Source: Pseudanabaena sp. ABRG5-3 (lineage in GTDB: Bacteria > Cyanobacteriota > Cyanobacteriia > Pseudanabaenales > Pseudanabaenaceae). From it: a stretch of 64,000 nucleotides of DNA. The notes under the pieces were generated by a model. It was not told the DNA's origin and did not search any database. It was given only the letters and a program-made list of their open reading frames with translations. A program made the position numbers and the translations under genes. Shown here piece by piece: positions 26,262 through 33,356 of the stretch (position 1 is its first letter; each line of letters opens with the position of its first letter). The stretch lies in the NCBI RefSeq assembly GCF_003967015.1, contig NZ_AP017564.1:61504-125503 (forward strand), read 5' to 3'.

Positions 26262-26567
26262 ATGCTCCAAACAGAATTCCACTTCCAATTACCCAAAGGC
26301 TTATATATCAATGGTGAGTTACACCAACAAGGCAAAATCAAGCTATTGACTGCTAAAGATGAATTCATCATGCAGGATTTATCTAATCACAATCCCCATA
26401 TTGATTTCGTATTTTTAGTACTAGCTCAAGCGATCACCAAATTAGGTAATCTCGCCCAAGTCACTCCCCAACAACTAGAACAACTCTTCCTTCCCGATTT
26501 CCTCTATTTACAAGATCTCTTTAGCCAACTGCAACCACAAAACGTAACCCCATCGGGGGAATTATAG
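26262..26567 (+). CDS. Small CIS tail-assembly protein, copy 2
   Basis: 101 residues, a paralog of the 14034-14357 product: LQTEFHFQLPKGLYINGELH versus IQTEFEFTLPKGYVDGDGNL, and VLAQAITKLGNLAQVTPQQL versus ILSRVITRLGGLEEISTLVI. The C-terminus ends QLQPQNVTPSGEL. It is followed at once by a very short DUF6760-like reading frame, the pairing usual in CIS loci. Two versions of this protein in one region may serve two different tube-type or baseplate partners. Confidence 0.72.
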   Translation: MLQTEFHFQLPKGLYINGELHQQGKIKLLTAKDEFIMQDLSNHNPHIDFVFLVLAQAITKLGNLAQVTPQQLEQLFLPDFLYLQDLFSQLQPQNVTPSGEL

Positions 26568-26605
26568 GCTACCCCTCCGAGAGGTTATATGAGGAGGTAG
26601 CCTTC

Positions 26606-26701
26606 ATTGCTTTTTACTTCCATTGGTCAAGGGAAGACATACTCAACCTCACCCATGCCGAACGCCTCCGTTGGGTCAATGAAATCATGCGTTTACGCTA
26701 G
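26606..26701 (+). CDS. DUF6760-like mini-protein, probable ATT start
   Basis: 31 residues: AFYFHWSREDILNLTHAERL, then RWVNEIMRLR, ending TAG at 26699. This matches the HW(S/P)-x-EE-I-x-x-(L/M)-x-HAER-x-RW-x-EI pattern of the short DUF6760 proteins that follow tail-assembly genes in CIS clusters. The frame has no ATG, GTG or TTG before the motif. A perfect GAGGAGGT (26591-26598) lies 7 nt ahead of an in-frame ATT (26606), the best start. The usual family members are longer at the N-terminus, so truncation is the alternative. Confidence 0.6.
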   Translation: MAFYFHWSREDILNLTHAERLRWVNEIMRLR

Positions 26702-26703
26702 GC

Positions 26704-27168
26704 TCAATCGCCAGCCAATCGGCAATCGCGATTATTCAGCTTGCCATCGGACATAATCGTGCGACAAAAGATACTCTTTTGAGCATTAATATCCTTCAAG
26801 AGAGCCGCATTAAACTTAGCCCCTCTCAGATCTGCCCCACGAAAGTCCACATTCTCTAGATCCGCATTGGTAAAGTTTGCCCAGCGCAGATTAGCGTCCT
26901 GAAAGCTGGCATCTTTTAAGTAAGCTCCGATCAAGTTTGCCCCAATCAAATTTGCCTTCCGCAAATTCGCCGCCCGCATTTGCGCCAAGCTCAGATTTGC
27001 ACCATTTAGCTTTGCCTCTACGAGATTGGCGTTACTTAACTCACATTCAGGACAGGCTCTAGTCTCTAGTAACTGATCGACAGGATTAGCGATCGCTGCT
27101 TGAGCAATTACTAGAGATGAGGATAAGGCGATCGAGGTAAATAAAGAGCTAGAGTAAAACATTAGCAT
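26704..27168 (-). CDS. Short exported pentapeptide-repeat protein
   Basis: 154 residues. A signal peptide (LFTSIALSSSLVIAQAAIAN) leads to VDQLLETRACPECELSNANL, the same lead-in as in the 448-residue protein (VKTKECSECDLPDARLAGAD). About 14 pentapeptide repeats (residues ~45-130) and a Cys-containing cap (FCRTIMSDGKLNNRDC) follow. The cap also resembles the end of the longer protein (FCGATMPDGTVEKCK). The two are therefore relatives with conserved Cys. It is convergent with the mini-gene and 30 bp ahead of the first cargo-like gene's end. Confidence 0.8.
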   Translation of the reverse strand: MLMFYSSSLFTSIALSSSLVIAQAAIANPVDQLLETRACPECELSNANLVEAKLNGANLSLAQMRAANLRKANLIGANLIGAYLKDASFQDANLRWANFTNADLENVDFRGADLRGAKFNAALLKDINAQKSIFCRTIMSDGKLNNRDCRLAGD

Positions 27169-27198
27169 GAGTCCTGATATTTTCAGGATTATTAAAAG

Positions 27199-29031
27199 TT
27201 AGTCTTTAACAACAGAGCTAAAGAGCAGTAACAAACTGACGTTACAGTATATGATTGGCTGCCCTGCATCTACCAGAACTTCATTATCACCAAGATCTTC
27301 ACAAATCATGATCTTACGACCTTGCTCTAAAGTTACCAATTGATTGCCTTTGCCTGCGCGATTACATTTACGTGCTGGCAAATCATTGGCTAATGCAAAA
27401 ACTTTACGATTAGCAGTAACTAGCCAATCCTGTGCTTCAGAATTGTCAAACTCATCACTCGCACTCTCATCATCTAATTGTGGTAAATTCTTTTGATTGA
27501 TTGGTTTAGCATATTTTTGCTTTTCCAATTCAAATTTTTCTTGTTTTAAAACTTCTTTCTTCTTTTGATATTCCTCAATATCTTTCTCTAAGGTGTTTTC
27601 ATAACCCTTATTCTTTCCTTTAGTCAGACTAGAAGGAATCTTGAAGACAGATCCAGAGGAAGCTTTAATCCCTGCTGCTTTCAAAATAATTTCGCCGAAC
27701 TTCGCACAATTCATTACCTTCTTTTTAAATGGTGATACACCAAATAAGGTATAGCTATACTTTGCCTGCTCCGCTTGTAGCTCTTTGGCTTTATTAACCG
27801 CAGGCTCTACTTGCGATGAATTGACAACCCAGCTTTTCTTAACCGATTCCCTAGCTGTATAGCCATCAATAATTTCTATATTTACTCCCTTCTCATCGGT
27901 AGCTGACTTGCCGCCACTAGAGCTACTTGATCCACTTGAAGAGTCAGCAACTGAGGAAGACTGCTGTCCTGAATCAGATCCAGATCCACCACCACCACCA
28001 TAGGTAAGATGAATTTTTAGATTTCTAGGATTTCCCAACTCATCAAGCCTCTCTATATATATGGAAGTATGACCACCTCCAGGAGCAATATTTGAAGTAG
28101 CTGTAAATACCGCATTATCCCGAGTTATTTTTTGCCCTGCGAGAACATCACTATAGTACTGATTAGCATCTTTATTTTTGGAAACCCTCTGAATATGATG
28201 ATCAGAAGAAATACTACTAATATCTTTCTTTCTGACTGTGTTTGTATTTTGTTGGATTACATGGGTTAATTCATGGGCAATGAGTTCTTGCCCACTTTGG
28301 CTACTAGGATTATATTCACCCTGACGGAAAAACACATCTTGTCCTGTAGTAAATGCTTTAGCTTGAATAGACTGATTTAATTGATCAGATTGGGAGTCTG
28401 TATGGACTTTCACACCGCTAAAATCTGCTCCCATCACCTGTCCCATTTTCTCCTGTAGATTGGTATCTAGAGTCTGACCGCTACCTTTTAAGCTTTGAAT
28501 TGAAGACTCTAAATCAGTTGATGCTTCTCCACTACTAAAATTTTCATATCTTTGCATCAAAGACTTCATTTGGATTTCTCTATCCTCTTCTTCACTTGAC
28601 TCTTGTCTTTGAATTTTAGAGATTGGTTTCATTTGAAATTCTTGATTCTCAGATTCCATTGACTCATCTCTTTGGATAGATTGATTCTGTGGTGACAAGT
28701 TAATTTGCTGGACTACTTTAGCCGCAGTTGCATCTGCTTCCTTCTCATACTTGTCCTTTGGCTCACCAATATTTAACTTAGCTTGAATTGGCAAGCGATA
28801 TAATGACTTTCTCTGAATTGGACGCTCAGAATAAACTGAAGAGTTTGCGATCAACTTTTCTAGCAAATTTTCTGATGATTGATTGGAAGATTTCTCTAGA
28901 GAATTTTCAGATTTTCGGTTAACTTGAGAGGAATCGGACTGTGTTAGTGCAAAAGCCCTAGTTTGCAAATTTAGGGTTGTAGGTTTTGAAGAAATCACAG
29001 GTCGAGCCAACCTTTCATAAGTGCGCTTCAT
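27199..29031 (-). CDS. DUF4157 cargo-like protein with candidate permuted papain-type C-terminal domain
   Basis: 610 residues. The N-terminal leader (residues ~17-28, KPTTLNLQTRAFA; ENLLEKLI near 53-60; PIQAKLNIGEPKDKYEKEAD near 83-102) is shared with the next two genes. The DUF4157 core runs ~185-265 with MGADFSGVKVHTDSQSDQLN, AFTTGQDVFFRQGEY and HELTH (H253, E254, H257), a zinc-metallopeptidase motif. The C-terminal part has GGGHTSIYIE (H321), a Gly/Ser-rich low-complexity insert (~342-375) and MNCAKFGEIILKAAG (C442). His-before-Cys with an NC-x-x-F motif recalls LRAT/YiiX-type permuted papain folds. DUF4157 proteins are repeatedly found with CIS loci as candidate cargo. Confidence 0.75.
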   Translation of the reverse strand: MKRTYERLARPVISSKPTTLNLQTRAFALTQSDSSQVNRKSENSLEKSSNQSSENLLEKLIANSSVYSERPIQRKSLYRLPIQAKLNIGEPKDKYEKEADATAAKVVQQINLSPQNQSIQRDESMESENQEFQMKPISKIQRQESSEEEDREIQMKSLMQRYENFSSGEASTDLESSIQSLKGSGQTLDTNLQEKMGQVMGADFSGVKVHTDSQSDQLNQSIQAKAFTTGQDVFFRQGEYNPSSQSGQELIAHELTHVIQQNTNTVRKKDISSISSDHHIQRVSKNKDANQYYSDVLAGQKITRDNAVFTATSNIAPGGGHTSIYIERLDELGNPRNLKIHLTYGGGGGSGSDSGQQSSSVADSSSGSSSSSGGKSATDEKGVNIEIIDGYTARESVKKSWVVNSSQVEPAVNKAKELQAEQAKYSYTLFGVSPFKKKVMNCAKFGEIILKAAGIKASSGSVFKIPSSLTKGKNKGYENTLEKDIEEYQKKKEVLKQEKFELEKQKYAKPINQKNLPQLDDESASDEFDNSEAQDWLVTANRKVFALANDLPARKCNRAGKGNQLVTLEQGRKIMICEDLGDNEVLVDAGQPIIYCNVSLLLLFSSVVKD

Positions 29032-29112
29032 GGCATTAACTTCTCAATTTACTTGCAGAAAAACTGTATACTTTAGTTTACATCTGTCTTCAGACACTTA
29101 ACCACATGATAT

Positions 29113-30807
29113 TTAGTAAACTTCGCTATGCTGCAAAGCATATTCGAGAGCCTCACTATACAAAGTATCCCAATCCCACTCGAGTGGGTGTTGATCTTGT
29201 TCTCGAATTTCAGCTCTAGCATCAGAATTCTTGTCTAGATCAGCTTGTGTAGTTTTCTCACTATGTAGAGTTTTACCAACTAAGCCAGTTTGCGTGCCTT
29301 TTTTAGCTGTCACCCCTACATTAGCCAAAAATCCCTGTCCATGAGCAAGGCTTGCCTCATTGAAGTTTTGGAAACCAGCTCCTTCCGTTTGAACAAAAGT
29401 ATGTCCTACGGCATCATTTTTACTCTCATCACCAAGATGCGGTGGCACAATTCCAACTAAAATATGACCTTTGACAGACTCAGGTAAATCAATACCTAAT
29501 TGAGGTTTAACTGTGTCAACATTAGAATCATATCCGATATTTTTCTTTTCATAATATGTACCGCGTAGTCCCCATCCATATCCCCATCCTTGGTCTTTAT
29601 TGGGAAGAGGCTTATCTTTATTATCTACGACATTGGGTTGATAGTGTGATGTTTCACTATTTTCTGGTCGGCGTGTAAACATTTTTCCAGATCTCTGTTC
29701 AGCAGTATCGCTTCCAAATCCTCCGTAATTAGTACCTGTCTTACCAACAAACTCTGTTTTAGATTTTATATCTCCATTTTCCTTCAAAGCAGCAATGGGC
29801 ATTCCCAACCTCTTAACTTCTTCATAAACAGCACCATTATCTTTGAGTATAATGTGTGCCCCTTTATAAAACTGTGCCACGCCTCCATTACCTAAGCGAT
29901 CGCGTATTGTACCTTCAAGATACAATAGAATATTCTTGTGAATACCTTTTAATCCCTCCTCTAAATCTTCTAAATCTATTTCTTCATCTAGACGATCTAG
30001 CTCTTCCATTTTTTTATCTAATGCAGCTTGCTCCGCTTCATTAAGCGGAGATTCATCAACCTTATTACCCAATCTATCCCACAATTGCGGTTTGCCAGAT
30101 TCATCAAGATTTACCGCAGCAAGAATGATATCCCATTGATAAGGTAAAAAGTTTTCCTTTGCCTTACTAATACTCTCCCAATCCTTATAGATTCCTTCAG
30201 GATCGTAAAGACTTGCAATTTGTTTAGCATGATCTTCAGTTTTTTGAATAAATGGTTTCTGAGGTATAGTTGAGATCCTTGATTGAATCTGACGCTGCAC
30301 AGATCCACTTAATAGATTTTGATTTATTGACTTTTGTTGAATAGGTTGTGGTTCAGCATCAGTAGTAGATCTTGCGATCAACTCTTGCGATTCTAGATCA
30401 ATAGTTTCAGCGCCCATAGATAGTGAGGATGCAGTTGGTTGTTTACTAGGAGCGCTAATTGTATCAACTACTGCTTCTGCCGTTTCATCGGCTTCTTTTT
30501 CGTATTTGTCGTTTGGTTCGCCAATACTAAGTTTTGCTTGGATTGGGACTTTAGCTTCTATGATAGAAGCAAAATGCTTCTTGGGCTTTCTTTGGATAGC
30601 TATATCAGAATTAGATTGTGGACTAGAGATAAGTTTTTCTAGTAAGTTACCTGAAAAACTTATCTCTTCGCCAAATCCTTGCTCTTGTTTATTATCTTCA
30701 GTTTTCTCTTGTACCTCAGGCATTGCAAATGGTCTAGTTTGCAAGTTTAAAGAGGTAGGTTTTGTTGTAGATGACTTTTGAGAAGAGATTTCTTTTTTGT
30801 GTCTCAT
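29113..30807 (-). CDS. Cargo-like protein with the shared leader but no HExxH core
   Basis: 564 residues. The leader is shared (KPTSLNLQTRPFAMPE, NLLEKLISS, PIQAKLSIGEPNDKYEKEAD, residues ~15-115), but the DUF4157 metal motif is absent. The middle is acidic and coiled-coil-like (~260-300, LDKKMEELDRLDEEIDLEDL). The C-terminal ~270 residues (GGVAQFYKGAHIILKDNGAV; NYGGFGSDTAEQRSGK; GWGYGWGLRGTYYEKKN; VGHTFVQTEGAGFQNFNEAS) form a globular domain I do not recognise. HILVGIVPPHLGDES and GHTFVQ could be parts of an active site but nothing is certain. Likely a third CIS cargo with a novel domain. Confidence 0.6.
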   Translation of the reverse strand: MRHKKEISSQKSSTTKPTSLNLQTRPFAMPEVQEKTEDNKQEQGFGEEISFSGNLLEKLISSPQSNSDIAIQRKPKKHFASIIEAKVPIQAKLSIGEPNDKYEKEADETAEAVVDTISAPSKQPTASSLSMGAETIDLESQELIARSTTDAEPQPIQQKSINQNLLSGSVQRQIQSRISTIPQKPFIQKTEDHAKQIASLYDPEGIYKDWESISKAKENFLPYQWDIILAAVNLDESGKPQLWDRLGNKVDESPLNEAEQAALDKKMEELDRLDEEIDLEDLEEGLKGIHKNILLYLEGTIRDRLGNGGVAQFYKGAHIILKDNGAVYEEVKRLGMPIAALKENGDIKSKTEFVGKTGTNYGGFGSDTAEQRSGKMFTRRPENSETSHYQPNVVDNKDKPLPNKDQGWGYGWGLRGTYYEKKNIGYDSNVDTVKPQLGIDLPESVKGHILVGIVPPHLGDESKNDAVGHTFVQTEGAGFQNFNEASLAHGQGFLANVGVTAKKGTQTGLVGKTLHSEKTTQADLDKNSDARAEIREQDQHPLEWDWDTLYSEALEYALQHSEVY

Positions 30808-30987
30808 ATTTTAGCCATCTCACATATTTTCAAGATTTCAACTATAGTATTGAAGTTTAACTTATCTATACGTGAGTTAAACTCTGCAATTATTAAATCT
30901 AAATATTTATTAACGAGTTCTCATACTCAGCTCCGTTTTAAATATAGTTTTGAGGGAATAGATCGTCACTTAGGTTAATTATCATTT

Positions 30988-33075
30988 TTAAAAATATTGA
31001 CTAAGTGCCACAAGTGCATCTTGTATAACAGCATCCCTTTTCTCCTTTTTATTTGCCTTCCCAAGAACTAACTTCTCAAAACGTGACTGCCACATCTCCA
31101 TACTGGTAACCTTGACTATATTCATATCCGCCGCATTCACCACAAATAATCCCTTCGGTAGCGTCGATAGTTGCATTCCCTTGACTGGTTTACCTTCATA
31201 TTTTAGCGTCGAATCTTCTGACTCTCCAAGACCAAATGAATGCTTGATACCAGGTCCATAACCGATGATTAGGCGCTGATACCCACTGATCTTTTGTGGT
31301 GTAAACCAATCGCTCGAGTGCCCAGATTTAATAGGCATTAGGTAAGTTGTACCTGATGTGTCGGGCGCATTTTCTTCATCATAGATTCCACTTACATCCT
31401 GTTCACTTGGCATCAAGCCCTTCGCCACCTTCCCTGTCCCATGAACAGGATCGATCAAAACTAAGTTTATAACCACCATGTCCTTATACAAAGAACTCTT
31501 AATCCAATTAGCAAAAACTGATGCTGTCGCTGCACCACGGCTAAATCCTTTTATATTGATTTGTACCGCTTCCATATCGGGAGCATGATCCTTAGCTTCC
31601 AAATATTTATTCATGTATGCAGTGAATTCCAACTCTGCATCTTCTAAATTTGCTTCTGTACTATTTTCGCCAGAATCCACGAGCCCTGGTTTACCCATGA
31701 ATTTGCCAAGTGGTCCAGCATATTCAAAAACTAATTTTTCCTTGTCCAAGGCATGTTCTTCTTTGCTGTATTTTATCCCTCCAGATTCATGCTCTGCACT
31801 TCCCATCTGTTCTTTATCTGGTTTCGCGTATTTTTTCTTATGGGTTTTCCACGCCTCCTCTCCAGAACCAGCAAAATTGAACTTTAGTATATTAGGTACT
31901 TTTCTAACTTTTTGTATAGCTTTTACTTGTTCTGGAGTAAGTGTACTCTCCACTACAGCATTACTTCGCTCCCGTGTCACAATCTCAGGTTCGCTCTGAG
32001 GTGGTACTTCCTCTAATACATCAGATACTTCTAATCTAAGTGATTGCCATTCTTGCAATGATTTTTTTTGTCCTTCATAGAGCTTATAATCTTCTTCTCG
32101 ACCTTGCTCAATTTGAGACGAATCGGTTATATTAAACCACATCACTTCAGGTCCCTTTGCGAACCAAGTTACGCCATCAATCAGCTTATTCCACATGTAA
32201 ATTCCATCATCTTCCACCCATTCGCGTTGTAACACTAGCGTACCAGAATCTACTTTGGATACCTTTCTCTTGACTACTCCACTATTTTGCTGCACCACAT
32301 GAGTCAACTCATGGGCAATCAACTCCTGTCCACCTCGGCTTCCCGGTTCATACGCACCCTGACGAAAGAACACATCTTGCCCAGTTGTAAATGCTTTTGC
32401 CTGAATTGATTTGTTTAATTGATCAGACTGTGAATCTGTATGTATTTTTACGCCACTAAAGTCTGCCCCCATAGCCTGACCCATCTTTACTTGCAGGTTA
32501 GGATCTAGAGATTGACCACTACTCCGCGCACTTTGAATCGATGACTCTAAATCAGTTGATGCTTCTCCCACAACAATATTTTCTCGACTTTGAACTGAAG
32601 ACTTCATTTGCACCTCTTCCTCTTCCTCTTCCATCGACTTATTACGTTGGATTGTAGAGATTGCAGGTTTCATTTGTAACTCTTCATCTTCGGATTTCAT
32701 GGACTCATTACGCTGAACAGATCCCTGCGGTGATGAATTAATTTGCTGAACTACCTTAGCTGCCGTATCATCAGCTTCCTTTTCGTATTTATCATTGGGT
32801 TCACCAATATTTAATTTTGCTTGGATTGGAAAGCGATACTGTAATTTTCTTTGAATTGGATTAGTAGAAGGAGGGGAAGAAGAGGAAGTAGAGATTAATT
32901 TCTCTAGTAAGTTTTCTGATGAAGACAATTTAGATTCACCTAAAGAATCTTCAGATTGTTGGTTAGCTTGAGACGAGTCTGGCTGTACTGGGGCAAAAGC
33001 TCTGGTTTGCAAATTTAGGGTGGTAGATTTTGGAGCAGTCACAGGTTGGTAGGACTTTTCATGGTTGCATTTCAT
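30988..33075 (-). CDS. DUF4157 cargo-like protein with C-terminal GxSxG alpha/beta hydrolase
   Basis: 695 residues. Leader as in the two downstream genes (KSTTLNLQTRAFAPVQ; ENLLEKLIST; PIQAKLNIGEPNDKYEKEAD). The DUF4157 core carries HELTH (H255, E256, H259) and is nearly identical to the 610-residue protein from residue ~185 to 265. Residues ~470-690 are an alpha/beta-hydrolase: INIKGFSRGAATASVFANWI gives the nucleophile elbow with S512, NLVLIDPVHG supplies an Asp, and IKHSFGLGES may hold the His. GFSRGA is typical of DUF2235/Tle-like T6SS phospholipase effectors. Probably an injected lipase or esterase. Confidence 0.78.
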   Translation of the reverse strand: MKCNHEKSYQPVTAPKSTTLNLQTRAFAPVQPDSSQANQQSEDSLGESKLSSSENLLEKLISTSSSSPPSTNPIQRKLQYRFPIQAKLNIGEPNDKYEKEADDTAAKVVQQINSSPQGSVQRNESMKSEDEELQMKPAISTIQRNKSMEEEEEEVQMKSSVQSRENIVVGEASTDLESSIQSARSSGQSLDPNLQVKMGQAMGADFSGVKIHTDSQSDQLNKSIQAKAFTTGQDVFFRQGAYEPGSRGGQELIAHELTHVVQQNSGVVKRKVSKVDSGTLVLQREWVEDDGIYMWNKLIDGVTWFAKGPEVMWFNITDSSQIEQGREEDYKLYEGQKKSLQEWQSLRLEVSDVLEEVPPQSEPEIVTRERSNAVVESTLTPEQVKAIQKVRKVPNILKFNFAGSGEEAWKTHKKKYAKPDKEQMGSAEHESGGIKYSKEEHALDKEKLVFEYAGPLGKFMGKPGLVDSGENSTEANLEDAELEFTAYMNKYLEAKDHAPDMEAVQINIKGFSRGAATASVFANWIKSSLYKDMVVINLVLIDPVHGTGKVAKGLMPSEQDVSGIYDEENAPDTSGTTYLMPIKSGHSSDWFTPQKISGYQRLIIGYGPGIKHSFGLGESEDSTLKYEGKPVKGMQLSTLPKGLFVVNAADMNIVKVTSMEMWQSRFEKLVLGKANKKEKRDAVIQDALVALSQYF

Positions 33076-33199
33076 ACCATTAACCTCTAAATTTACTTAC
33101 AGAAAATTTACTTGTATTTATTTCTAGATATTTTCGCATACTTATAATTAAGATGCCTATAGATATTGAAGAGATCTAGTGAATTTATTGCTAACTTTT

Positions 33200-33331
33200 T
33201 TAACAACTATTTAGGTCATTGAATACAATATCCTCAGGGATAGCATTACATAACTTTACATTGGTTAAAGTGGCATTGATTAATGGGGCATTTTCAAGAT
33301 TGGCATCGACTAGTAGAGAGTCAAAGAGGTA
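33200..33331 (-). pseudogene. Remnant of a pentapeptide-repeat gene
   Basis: On the minus strand an open stretch of 43 codons reads FDSLLVDANLENAPLINATL, then TNVKLCNAIPEDIVFNDLNS, ending C-stop (TAA at 33202-33200). The A(N/P/T)L spacing and the Cys-containing end correspond to the C-terminus of pentapeptide proteins such as those at 19351 and 26704. The frame is closed by TAA just upstream (33334-33332) and has no start codon, so only the tail survives. It lies between the hybrid kinase and the third cargo gene; the remaining gap is featureless. Confidence 0.6.
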
Positions 33332-33356
33332 TTAATTTAGTTATACAGACTCTAAG

